DNA from: Streptomyces sp. DT2A-34 | GTDB taxonomy: Bacteria; Actinomycetota; Actinomycetes; Streptomycetales; Streptomycetaceae | Length of the DNA stretch: 64,000 nt | Direction of reading: 5' to 3' | Assembly (NCBI RefSeq): GCF_030499515.1 | Contig: NZ_JASTWJ010000001.1 | Coordinates: 1,612,001 to 1,676,000, forward strand | Shown here: positions 41,580-49,751 of the stretch, in pieces | How positions within the stretch are numbered: position 1 is the stretch's first letter | Layout: every line of letters begins with the position of its first letter | Program-made: the position numbers and the translations under genes | The notes under the pieces: model-generated | The model's database searches: none | Seen by the model: only the letters and a program-made list of their open reading frames with translations | Told to the model about the DNA's origin: nothing

Positions 41580-42857
41580 ATGCCCGGTTCCGTCCCGCCT
41601 CCCGCCGCGGCCGATGTCGAGGACGCCGCCTCGCCCGTGCCCGTCTCCGGCCCGGCCCATCTGTTGCGCGTGACCCTGCTGATGGCGGGCAGCTGTCTGC
41701 CGATCCTGGGGGCGGTGCTGATCGCCCCCGTGCTGCCGAAGATGCAGGACCACTTCGCCTCGACCCCGGGCGCCAAGGCACTCGTGCCGCTCGCGCTGAC
41801 CGTTCCGGCGCTGTCGCTGGCGCTGCTGGCGCCGTTCGCCGGGGTGATCGTGGACCGGCTGGGCCGCAAGCGCCTGCTGATCGTCGCGACCGTGCTGTAC
41901 GCCGTGTTCGGCACGGCACCGCTCTGGCTGGACTCGCTGGGCGCCGTCATCGCGAGCCGCGCCCTGGTCGGCGTCGCCGAGGCCGCGATCATGACCTGCT
42001 GCACCACCCTGATCGGCGACTACTACAGCGGTCACCGGCGGGTGAAGTACCTCGCGCTGCAGACCATGTGCGCCTCGGCGTCGGCCACCGTCTTCTTCGT
42101 GCTCGGCGGTGCCATGGGCGCGGCGGGCTGGAAGGTGCCCTTCTGGGTCTACGCCGTGAGCTTGGTCCTCGCCCCGCTGATGGCGTCCGCCCTGCCCAGC
42201 CCGGCGGGCCGGGCGACCACCGATGAGACCCCGGCCGAGGCCGCGGGCCACGGGGTCCGCCGGTCCTTTCCCCGGCGGCAGTTGGCGGGCATCTGCGCCC
42301 TCACCTTCTTCGGGGCGATGGTCTTCTACACCGTCCCGGTGGAGATGGCGTACCTGCTCGACGACCTCGGCGTGGAAAGCTCCGGTGTGATCGGCCTGGC
42401 CACCGCGATCGCGAGTGCCGCGACCGTGGGCGGCGCGATCACGTTCGCCCGGCTGAAGCGGGCCCCCGACCCCATGCTGCCCGCCGTCTTCGCGGTCTGC
42501 GCCGCCGGTTTCGGGGTGATGTTCCTGGCGGGCGGCGCGCCGCTGCTGGTCGTCGGAGCGGTGATCAACTGCCTGGGTACGGGGATGCTGCTGCCGGCCC
42601 TCCTCACCAGTGCCATGTCCCGGCTGGCCTTCGAGGACCGCGGCCGGGGCACGGGACTGTGGATGGCGGCCTTCTTCGGCGGCGAGTTCGTCTGCCCGCT
42701 GGTGCTGCTCGCCGGGGAGTCGGCGGTGAGGAGCCTCGCGGGGGCGGTGGGGTTGCTGGGGGTGGCCGCGGCGTTGGTGGCGGCGGGGTTGTGGGCGGCA
42801 TCGAGGCGTCGGCCGACGGCCGTTGCTCCGCGGCCGTCGCCGGAACAACTGGTCTGA
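41580..42857 (+). CDS. MFS transporter
   Basis: A 425-residue membrane protein with 12 predicted helices. The loop motif GVIVDRLGRKRLL after the second helix is the MFS signature, and the first helix has GAVLIAPVLPKMQDHF. An N-terminal segment of about 35 Pro/Ala residues precedes the first helix. It could export or import a small organic molecule. It lies 124 bases from the end of the convergent LysR gene of the catabolic cluster, so uptake of that aromatic substrate is one idea. ATG 41580 was chosen, with GGAG five bases upstream. ATG 41541 and GTG 41532 are alternatives. The 234 bases before it hold no other feature. Confidence 0.85.
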   Translation: MPGSVPPPAAADVEDAASPVPVSGPAHLLRVTLLMAGSCLPILGAVLIAPVLPKMQDHFASTPGAKALVPLALTVPALSLALLAPFAGVIVDRLGRKRLLIVATVLYAVFGTAPLWLDSLGAVIASRALVGVAEAAIMTCCTTLIGDYYSGHRRVKYLALQTMCASASATVFFVLGGAMGAAGWKVPFWVYAVSLVLAPLMASALPSPAGRATTDETPAEAAGHGVRRSFPRRQLAGICALTFFGAMVFYTVPVEMAYLLDDLGVESSGVIGLATAIASAATVGGAITFARLKRAPDPMLPAVFAVCAAGFGVMFLAGGAPLLVVGAVINCLGTGMLLPALLTSAMSRLAFEDRGRGTGLWMAAFFGGEFVCPLVLLAGESAVRSLAGAVGLLGVAAALVAAGLWAASRRRPTAVAPRPSPEQLV

Positions 42858-42881
42858 CGGCCCGGCAACGCCCCCAGGGGC

Positions 42882-42957
42882 GCGGCGGTATCGATATGCG
42901 GCTCCGCCGCGTGGCCGCGACCGGCCACGACGTAAGCCGCAGCCGAACGGCAACCCG
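42882..42957. repeat. Streptomyces-type intergenic repeat
   Basis: The sequence CGCCCCCAGGGGCGCGG followed by GCGGCTCCGCCGCGTGG and a CCACGACGTAAGCCGCAG-like tail resembles a dispersed, hairpin-rich intergenic repeat common in Streptomyces genomes. It lies between the convergent MFS and LysR genes and probably works as a terminator. It is recognised from memory of the pattern. Confidence 0.55.
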
Positions 42958-42981
42958 TCGCGGCACTCGCAGCGGGGCACC

Positions 42982-43893
42982 TCAGCCCCCCTCCGTAAGC
43001 GTCGCCCCCACCTCCGCCGCCTTCCGCCGCAGCCAGATATGCGCCGCGTCCTGAGCGTGCAGCGGATGCCACCACAGCGCCACCTGCACCGGTACGGCCT
43101 CGAAGGGACACGGCAGAACCCGCACCCCCGCCGAGCGCACCGCCCTGCGGGCCAGCCGCTCCTGGATCATCGCGACCCGGCGGGTGCCCTCGATCATGTG
43201 CGGCAGCAGCTGGAAGGTCTGGACGGAGACCTCCACATGGGGGCTGATGCCGAGCATGCTCAACTGGCGGGCGGCCGGGGCGTCGTAGGGCCGCTGGTAG
43301 ACGGCCCAGGGCAGGCGGGCCAGGTGGTCGAGGGTGAGTGCGTCACCCACCTCGGGGTGGTCGTCGGCGACCATGCACAGCCAGCGGTCCTGGTAGAGGT
43401 CGACGGCGGGGAAGCCGTCGATGACGCCGTGCGGCATCAGCAGTCCGTCGACGGTGCTCAGCAGTGCCCCGGTGTTCTCCTGGACGGAGGGCGCCGGGTG
43501 CTGGAAGGTGAGCCGGATGCCGGGCGCCTCGTGGTGCACGGCGCGGGCGAGCGCGGCGCCGAACACGGCCGCGCCGTAGTCCGAGGCGAGCAGCGTGAAC
43601 TCGCGGGCCTCGGCGGTCGGGTCGAACTCGGCCTGGCTGGCGAAGACGCGCTCCAGCAGGTCGCACGCGGTGGCGCTGCGGTCCCGCAACGCCACGCCGA
43701 GCGGCGTCAGTTCGTAGGAGTTCCCGGTCCGGGCGAGCAATTCGTCGTCGAAATGGCGGCGCAGCCGGGACAGCGCCGCGCTCATCGCTGGCTGGCTCAG
43801 TCCGATGCGCTCGCCGGCTCTGGTGACATTGCGCTCCTCCAGTAGCGCGCGCAGGGCGACGACCAGGTTGAGGTCGAGTCGGGACAGGTTCAC
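42982..43893 (-). CDS. LysR-family regulator of the catabolic operon
   Basis: A 303-residue LysR protein. The helix-turn-helix reads RNVTRAGERIGLSQPAMSAALSRLRRHF, close to regulators of aromatic degradation such as NahR/LinR types. The effector domain contains QRPYDAPAARQLSMLG and a typical C-terminal WHPLHAQDAAHIWLR. GTG 43893 was chosen because the minus strand has AGGTGG upstream and the conserved start VNLSRLDLNLVVAL follows directly. The frame stays open to 44295 without similarity. It is divergent from the FAH gene at 44012 with an operator-like dyad between them, so it very likely controls that operon in response to a pathway intermediate. Confidence 0.88.
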   Translation of the reverse strand: MNLSRLDLNLVVALRALLEERNVTRAGERIGLSQPAMSAALSRLRRHFDDELLARTGNSYELTPLGVALRDRSATACDLLERVFASQAEFDPTAEAREFTLLASDYGAAVFGAALARAVHHEAPGIRLTFQHPAPSVQENTGALLSTVDGLLMPHGVIDGFPAVDLYQDRWLCMVADDHPEVGDALTLDHLARLPWAVYQRPYDAPAARQLSMLGISPHVEVSVQTFQLLPHMIEGTRRVAMIQERLARRAVRSAGVRVLPCPFEAVPVQVALWWHPLHAQDAAHIWLRRKAAEVGATLTEGG

Positions 43894-43919
43894 CGGGCAC
43901 CACCTAGCAAGCGAAAGCC

Positions 43920-43946
43920 ATCCATGTCGTGGATTCGGCGCATCCA
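43920..43946. promoter_or_regulatory. LysR-type operator with three half-sites
   Basis: ATCCA-N5-TGGAT-N7-ATCCA (43920-43946) gives two overlapping perfect dyads in the 118-base gap between the divergent LysR and FAH genes. LysR proteins bind such spaced dyads near their own promoter. The sequence pattern is clear and the binding is inferred. Confidence 0.6.
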
Positions 43947-44011
43947 CAAGATTGATTTCCGTGATTGTCCGATCGAGGTCAGAGTAGACCGCAACCCAGC
44001 AGGAGGAAATC

Positions 44012-44992
44012 ATGGCAACGCTCGCGCAACCTGCCGGCCCGTTCGCGCTCGGCACGTTCTCCACCCCGGACGGGGAGCCTTTCCCCGGTCTCCTCGCCAG
44101 GGGCCGGGTGCTCGACCTGAGCGGCGCCCTGGACTCGGCACCCGCCGACGTGCGTGCCGTACTGGAACGGTGGGAAAAGACGCTCCCCCTGCTGCACGCC
44201 CTGGCGGACGACGACGCGCACGAGTGGCAGGCGCTGGAGGGGCTGCGGGTGCACGCCCCCGTCGAGCCCCGGCAGATCTTCCAGTCCGGCGCCAACTACC
44301 GGCAGCACGTGATCGACCTGGAGGTCGCCCACCGCTCCCCCGACGACCCGCGCACGGTCGAGGAGGCGCGGGCCGAGATCGCCGCCGTCATGGACCGGCG
44401 GGCCGCCGAGGACCTGCCGTACGTGTTCATCGGCCTGCCCACCACCATCGCGGGACCGTACGACGACGTCGTACTCCCCTCCTGGGCCGAACAGCCGGAC
44501 TGGGAGCTGGAGTTGGCGGCCGTCATCGCCAAGCCCGCGTACCGGGTCTCCGTCGAGGAGGCCATGGAGTACGTCGCCGGGTACACGATCGCCAACGACC
44601 TCACCGATCGCGCCACCGTCTTCCGCCGGGACATGAAGGCCATCGGCACCGACTGGCTGCGCTGCAAGAACGCGCCGGGCTTCACCCCGCTCGGCCCGTG
44701 GCTGGTGCCGGCCGAGTCGATCGCCGATCCCGGTGATCTGCGGGTCACCCTCAGGCTCAACGGCGACACCATGCAGGACGAGTCCACCAAGGACATGCTC
44801 TTCGGCATCGCGCGGCTGGTGTCGTACATCTCGCAGACCGCCCGACTCCTGCCGGGAGACCTCGTGTTGACCGGCAGCCCGGCCGGCAACGGCATCCACT
44901 GGGGACGGCTGCTGCGCGACGGCGACGTCATGCAGGGCTCGATCACCGGTCTGGGCGTGCAGCGCACGCGGTGCGTGGAGGGGACGTCGTGA
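44012..44992 (+). CDS. Fumarylacetoacetate hydrolase (FAH) family protein, first copy
   Basis: A 326-residue enzyme with the FAH-fold C-terminal domain: IFQSGANYRQHV, WELELAAVIAKPAYRV (acidic metal ligands ExE), YTIANDLTDRAT with Asp and LRCKNAPGFTPLGPWLV, ending with LLPGDLVLTGSPAGNG. Members hydrolyse or decarboxylate 1,3-diketone or hydroxymuconate-type intermediates of aromatic degradation. It starts at ATG 44012 with GGAGGAAATC directly before it, a strong ribosome-binding site, and overlaps the cyclase gene by four bases. A second FAH gene follows at 50824, with a different sequence, suggesting separate steps. Confidence 0.9.
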   Translation: MATLAQPAGPFALGTFSTPDGEPFPGLLARGRVLDLSGALDSAPADVRAVLERWEKTLPLLHALADDDAHEWQALEGLRVHAPVEPRQIFQSGANYRQHVIDLEVAHRSPDDPRTVEEARAEIAAVMDRRAAEDLPYVFIGLPTTIAGPYDDVVLPSWAEQPDWELELAAVIAKPAYRVSVEEAMEYVAGYTIANDLTDRATVFRRDMKAIGTDWLRCKNAPGFTPLGPWLVPAESIADPGDLRVTLRLNGDTMQDESTKDMLFGIARLVSYISQTARLLPGDLVLTGSPAGNGIHWGRLLRDGDVMQGSITGLGVQRTRCVEGTS

Positions 44993-45951
44993 GCCTGGAC
45001 CGGCACGACCCCGAGGGCGCGATCGCCGAGGCCGCCAAGGCGTACTCCAACTGGGGGCGCTGGGGCGAGGACGACGTGCTCGGCACCCTCAACTTCCTCG
45101 ACGAGGCCAAGCGCCGGGAGGGCGCCGCGCTCGTACGGCGGGGCGTGAGCTTCTCGCTGTCGCAGCGGTTCGACATGAACGGGCCGCAGAAGGGCTGGCG
45201 CCGGCGCACCAACCCCGTGCACACGATGCTCGACACCGGCACCGACGCGGCCCTCGGCAACCAGGGCTTCCCGCACGGCATCGGCGGCGCCGACGACGTG
45301 ATCGCGATGCCGTTGCAGTGCTCCACGCAGTGGGACGGGCTCGGGCACATCTTCGACCACGGCAACGCCTGGAACGGGCGCAAGGCCGAGAAGGTCGTCA
45401 CCTCCGACGGCGACCTCGTCACCGGCATCGAGCACATGGCGCCGTACGTCGCCGGGCGCGGTGTGCTGCTGGACGTGGGCCGGGTCATCGGCGAGGGCGG
45501 TGAGCTGCCCGACGGGTTCGCCGTCACCGAGGAGCATCTGACCGCGACCGCCGAAGCCCACGGGGTGTCCGTGGGCCGCGGTGACATCGTCGTCGTACGG
45601 ACCGGGCAGCTGGCCCGGGTGCGCCGTGACGGGTGGGGCGAGTACGCGGGTGGGCCCGCGCCGGGGCTGTCGTTCACCGCGGCCGGCTGGCTGCACCGCA
45701 CCGAGATCGCCGCCGTCGCCACCGACACCTGGGGTTTCGAGGTGCGGCCCAACGAATTCGAGAACGCCTTCCAGCCGCTGCACCAGGTCGTCATCCCCAA
45801 CATGGGGCTGCTGATCGGCGAGATGTGGGACCCGGAGGCGCTCGCCGCGGACTGCGCGGCGGACGGCGTGTACGAGTTCTGGCTGACCGCCGCGCCGCTG
45901 CCCATCACCGGGGCCGTCGGCTCCCCCGTCAACCCTGTCGCCGTCAAGTAG
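44989..45951 (+). CDS. Cyclase family metal-dependent hydrolase (kynurenine-formamidase fold)
   Basis: A 320-residue protein of the cyclase family (PF04199). It has the metal-site segment CSTQWDGLGHIFDHGNAWNG, a variant of HxGTHxDxxxH common in larger members, and later GDIVVVRTG and EVRPNEFENAFQPLHQVVI. Relatives hydrolyse amides, lactones or cyclic esters in catabolic pathways, and the precise substrate here is unknown. GTG 44989 overlaps the first FAH stop. The next gene begins after a 165-base gap without recognisable features other than a Pro-rich frame. Confidence 0.85.
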   Translation: MSLDRHDPEGAIAEAAKAYSNWGRWGEDDVLGTLNFLDEAKRREGAALVRRGVSFSLSQRFDMNGPQKGWRRRTNPVHTMLDTGTDAALGNQGFPHGIGGADDVIAMPLQCSTQWDGLGHIFDHGNAWNGRKAEKVVTSDGDLVTGIEHMAPYVAGRGVLLDVGRVIGEGGELPDGFAVTEEHLTATAEAHGVSVGRGDIVVVRTGQLARVRRDGWGEYAGGPAPGLSFTAAGWLHRTEIAAVATDTWGFEVRPNEFENAFQPLHQVVIPNMGLLIGEMWDPEALAADCAADGVYEFWLTAAPLPITGAVGSPVNPVAVK

Positions 45952-46116
45952 CCGCTCGGCCGCCGGATGCGCCGACCTCCCCGGACAGCAGCGGCGCATC
46001 CGCCCCCTCATCCCACCCCTGGCCCCCGTCCCCACCTCTGGCCCGCCTTCCCAGCGGGCGAGCCGCACCCCCGCCGCTCGAAGCCGCGCGGCCCAACCTC
46101 GGGAGGTATCCCCGCC

Positions 46117-47253
46117 ATGGCTGACCGCCCCACTCCTACCGTCCTCGTCATCGGCGGGGGCGCCTCCGGCAACGCCGTCACCATCCTGCTGCGCCGCGCC
46201 GGCATCACCGTCGACCTGATCGAGGCCAAGCCCGACTGGAACGCCACCACCGGCTCCGGCATCACCCTCCAGGGCAACGCCCTGCGGGTGCTGCGCGAAC
46301 TGGGCGTGTGGGACCAGGTGGAAGCCTCCGGATACCCCTTCGGCTCGCTCGGCGTGACCGCCCCGGACGGCACCGTCCTGTTCGTCGCCGAGGACATCCA
46401 GACCGGCGGCCCCGACCTGCCCGCCACCCTCGGCATGCAGCGCCCCCAGCTCCAGCGGATCCTCATCGACGCGGTCCGCGCCTCCGGCGCCACGGTCCGG
46501 CTCGGCACCACCGCCGAGTCGCTGGAGCAGGACGCCGACGGCGTCTCGGTGCGCTTCAGCGACGGCGGCGAGGGCCGCTACGACCTGGTGATCGGCGCCG
46601 ACGGCCTCAACTCCGCCACCCGCGCCGCGATCGGCATCACCGACAAACCCGAGCCCACCGGCATGGCCATCTGGCGCATCGCCACCCCACGGCCCGAGAG
46701 CGTCACCCGCACCGACCTCGCCTACGGCGGCCCGGCCTACATCGCCGGCTACACCCCCACCGGCGAGAACACCATCTACGCCTACGTCGTCGAGGCGTGC
46801 CGCGACCGCGCCTCCATCGACCCGGACACCTACGCCGACGAGATGCGCCGCCTGGCGCAGGGCTACGGCGGGGTCTGGCCGGAGATCACCGAGCACATCA
46901 ACGACCCGAAGAAGGTCAACTATGCCTGGTTCGACCGCCTGTTGGTCGAGGGCTCCTGGCACCGGGGCCGGGTCGTGCTCATCGGCGACGCCGCCCACTG
47001 CTGCCCGCCCACCATGGCCCAGGGCGCGGCGATGTCCCTGGAGGACGCCTCCGTGCTCGCCGAGCTGCTCACCAGCGGACGGGACTGGGACGACGAGCTG
47101 TTCCAGGCCTACCACGACCGCCGCCTCCCCCGGGTGCGCACTGTCGTGGAGGCGTCCGTGCAGATCGGCCAGTGGCAGCTGGCCCGCGTGCGCGACGCCG
47201 ACATGGCCGGGCTGGTGGGCCGCACCATGAACATCCTCAAGGAGCGCCCGTGA
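46117..47253 (+). CDS. FAD-dependent aromatic monooxygenase
   Basis: A 378-residue group A flavin hydroxylase. VLVIGGGASGNAVTILL (FAD ADP-binding), VIGADGLNSATR (the DG motif) and LIGDAAHCCPPTMAQGAAM (the GD motif) are all present in the expected order. Such enzymes hydroxylate a phenolic ring using NAD(P)H and oxygen. In this operon it probably prepares a catechol for the VOC dioxygenase encoded downstream. ATG 46117 is preceded by GGGAGG ten bases upstream. The 3' end overlaps the amidohydrolase start. Confidence 0.9.
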   Translation: MADRPTPTVLVIGGGASGNAVTILLRRAGITVDLIEAKPDWNATTGSGITLQGNALRVLRELGVWDQVEASGYPFGSLGVTAPDGTVLFVAEDIQTGGPDLPATLGMQRPQLQRILIDAVRASGATVRLGTTAESLEQDADGVSVRFSDGGEGRYDLVIGADGLNSATRAAIGITDKPEPTGMAIWRIATPRPESVTRTDLAYGGPAYIAGYTPTGENTIYAYVVEACRDRASIDPDTYADEMRRLAQGYGGVWPEITEHINDPKKVNYAWFDRLLVEGSWHRGRVVLIGDAAHCCPPTMAQGAAMSLEDASVLAELLTSGRDWDDELFQAYHDRRLPRVRTVVEASVQIGQWQLARVRDADMAGLVGRTMNILKERP

Positions 47254-48278
47254 CCGCCACCGCGTCCTTTGCGCCGACCATCGACGTCCACGCCCACCTC
47301 CTGCTCCCGGAGATCGAGGAGGCCGTCGCCGGTCACGCCGGACTCGCCGAGGCCCGCGCCCTCGACGCCCGCCGCAACGGCTCGGCGGCCCTCGCCGTGA
47401 ACGGCCCCATGGTGGGCGCCCGGGTGCCGAAGCTGACGGACGTCGACGTGCGCCTGGCGGCGATGGACGCGGCCGGCGTCGACGTCCAGCTGGTGAGCCC
47501 CTCGCCGGGCCACTACCACTACTGGGCCGACCCCCAACTTGCCGAGAGCATCTGCCGGTTGGCCAACGAGGGCACCGCCGCGCACTGCGCCAAGGCCCCC
47601 GACCGACTGCACGGCCTCGGCATGGTCCCCCTCCAGCACCCCGGCCTCGCCGTCACGCTGCTCGACCACGCGCTGGACCAGGGGCTGAGGGGCGTGGAGA
47701 TCTCCTCGCACGCCCAGGGGCCGGGCGGGGCACGGGAAGTGGAGCTGTCCGATCCGCGGCTCGCGCCCTTCTGGGCACGCGCGGAGGAGACCGGCGCCGT
47801 CGTCTTCCTGCACCCCTTCGGCTGCACGCTCGACGAGCGCCTGGACCAGTGGTACCTGTCCAACACGGTCGGGCAGCCCACCGAGAACGCCGTCGCGCTC
47901 TCCCATCTGATCTTCTCCGGAGCCCTGGACCGGCACCCCGGACTGAAGCTGGTGGCCGCGCACGGGGGCGGGTACCTCCCCACCCACATCGGCCGCTCGG
48001 ACCACGCCTGGCGGGCCCGCCCCGACGCCCGGGCCTGCTCCCGGGAGCCGAGCAGCTATCTGAAGCAGCTGTACTTCGACTCGCTCGTCCACGACCCGCA
48101 CGTCCTGCGGGAGTTGATCCGCGTCGCCGGCGCCGACCGTGTCCTGCTCGGCTCCGACTTCCCCTTCGACATGGGCACCGACGACCCGCTGGCCGCCCTG
48201 CGCGCAGCGGACCTGCCCGACCACGACTTCCACGCGGTGCGGGGCGGCAACGCCACCGCCCTGCTGAACCTCGCCTGA
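47250..48278 (+). CDS. Amidohydrolase-family protein (ACMSD/decarboxylase-like)
   Basis: A 342-residue TIM-barrel metal enzyme. TIDVHAHLLLPE gives the N-terminal HxH pair, VVFLHPFGC and LVAAHGGGYLP supply further His ligands, and VLLGSDFPFDMG the catalytic Asp. This pattern is that of the amidohydrolase_2 group, which includes aminocarboxymuconate-semialdehyde and gamma-resorcylate decarboxylases. It may decarboxylate or hydrolyse a ring-cleavage product. GTG 47250 overlaps the monooxygenase stop. An AGGAGG follows its TGA: this was the ribosome-binding site of the dioxygenase gene before an insertion sequence split them. Confidence 0.88.
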   Translation: MTATASFAPTIDVHAHLLLPEIEEAVAGHAGLAEARALDARRNGSAALAVNGPMVGARVPKLTDVDVRLAAMDAAGVDVQLVSPSPGHYHYWADPQLAESICRLANEGTAAHCAKAPDRLHGLGMVPLQHPGLAVTLLDHALDQGLRGVEISSHAQGPGGAREVELSDPRLAPFWARAEETGAVVFLHPFGCTLDERLDQWYLSNTVGQPTENAVALSHLIFSGALDRHPGLKLVAAHGGGYLPTHIGRSDHAWRARPDARACSREPSSYLKQLYFDSLVHDPHVLRELIRVAGADRVLLGSDFPFDMGTDDPLAALRAADLPDHDFHAVRGGNATALLNLA

Positions 48279-48292
48279 GGAGGCCCCCCCAT

Positions 48293-48523
48293 TACCTTTT
48301 TGGTAGCCCCGCAATGGGGCGCCCGGCCTTCGGAGTTGGCATGACTTTCTCCCCCTGTCGATCGCATGTCTTGGGGGGTGGTGTCACCGGCTCCGGAGGC
48401 ATCGACAGACCGCTGATTAGGGGCATGACCACCGGCTTCTTCGCAGGTCGGGAGGCTCTTCGTAATGTGGATGTGGCGATCGGTGCCGTGGGACGGCCGG
48501 GCGAGGACGACCGAAGGACGCAC
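48293..48523 (+). ncRNA. Candidate bridge-RNA region of the IS110 element
   Basis: The left non-coding end of IS110-family elements encodes a structured RNA that pairs with the donor and target DNA. Here it would lie between the element boundary and the transposase GTG. A small hairpin GCCCC-GCAAT-GGGGC (48306-48320) and a GGCGCCCGGCC-like segment are visible. The position fits, while the exact RNA ends and its guide loops were not worked out. Confidence 0.5.
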
Positions 48524-49727
48524 GTGATCGACGTCAGTGACATCGGCGCTTTCCTCGGCCTGGACGTCGGCAAGGGCGAACACCACGCCACCGCCGTCAC
48601 CCCGGCCGGGAAGAAGGCCTTCGACAAGCGGCTGCCCAACAGCGAGCCGAAGCTCCGCGAAGTGTTCGGCAAACTGCAGGCCAAGCACGGGACCGTGCTC
48701 GTGGTGGTCGACCAGCCGGCCTCGATCGGGGCTCTGCCGCTGGCGGTGGCCCGGGACATGGGCTGCCCGGTCGCCTATCTGCCCGGCCTGACGATGCGGC
48801 GGATCGCCGACCTCTATCCCGGCGAGGCCAAGACAGATGCCCGCGACGCGTTCGTCATCGCAGACGCGGCCCGCGTCATGCCTCACACGCTCCGCTCGGT
48901 CGACCTCCAGGACGAGACCATCGCCGAGCTGGAGATGATCGTCGGCTTCGACGACGACCTGGCCGGCGAAGCAACCCGCATCAGCAACCGCCTGCGGGGC
49001 CTGCTCACCCAGATCCACCCGTCGCTGGAACGGATCCTGGGCCCACGCGTCCAACACCCGGCCGTGCTCAAGCTCCTCGACCAGTTCGGCTCCCCGGCCC
49101 AGATCCGCAAAGCCGGACGCCGACGGCTCATTGCGTTGATACGCCCGAAGGCACCGCGGATGGCCGAGCGGCTCGTCGAGGACATCTTCACCGCACTGGA
49201 CGAACAGACCGTCGTCGTCCCGGGCACCGACGCGGCCGCTCTGATCGTCCCCAGCCTCGCCAACTCGCTCCGAGCGGTGCTTGACCAGCGGAAACTCTTG
49301 GCCACCCGGATCGAAGGAACTGCTGGAGAACCACCCTCTTTCCAAGGTCCTGACGTCCATGCCGGGGATCGGCGTCAGGACCGGAGCCCGCATCCTCATC
49401 GACGTCGGCGACGGCCGTTCGTTCCCGACCGCCGCCCACCTCGCCGCCTACGCCGGCCTCGCCCCCACAACCCGCAGTTCTGGCTCCTCGATCCGCGGCG
49501 AACAACCATCCCGCCGCGGAAACAAGCAGCTCAAACGGGCCTTCTTCCTGTCCGCGTTCGCGGCTCTGGCCGACCCGGCCTCCCGGACCTACTACGACAA
49601 GAAGATCAGCCAGGGAAAACACCACACCCAAGCCCTCCTCTGCCTCGCGAGACGACGAGCCGACGTACTCTTCGCGATGCTCCGCGACGGCACCTTCTAC
49701 GACCCCCAACCCGCCCCATCAGCTTGA
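48524..49727 (+). pseudogene. IS110-family transposase with a +1 frameshift
   Basis: From GTG 48524 the protein shows the RuvC-like DEDD core: FLGLDVGKGEHHATAV (first Asp), VVVDQPASIGALP and KTDARDAFVIADAAR (Asp pair). After LATRIE near 49315 the frame shifts, and the rest (ELLENHPLSKVLTSMPGIG, then RGNKQLKRAFFLSAFAAL with the catalytic Ser region) continues in another frame to the stop at 49725-49727. An extra G in the run GAAGGAAC (49316-49317) explains it. The transposase is probably inactive unless ribosomes slip there. Otherwise the length, about 400 residues, is normal. Confidence 0.85.
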
Positions 49728-49751
49728 CGAAACCCATAGGGGCACCCCCCC

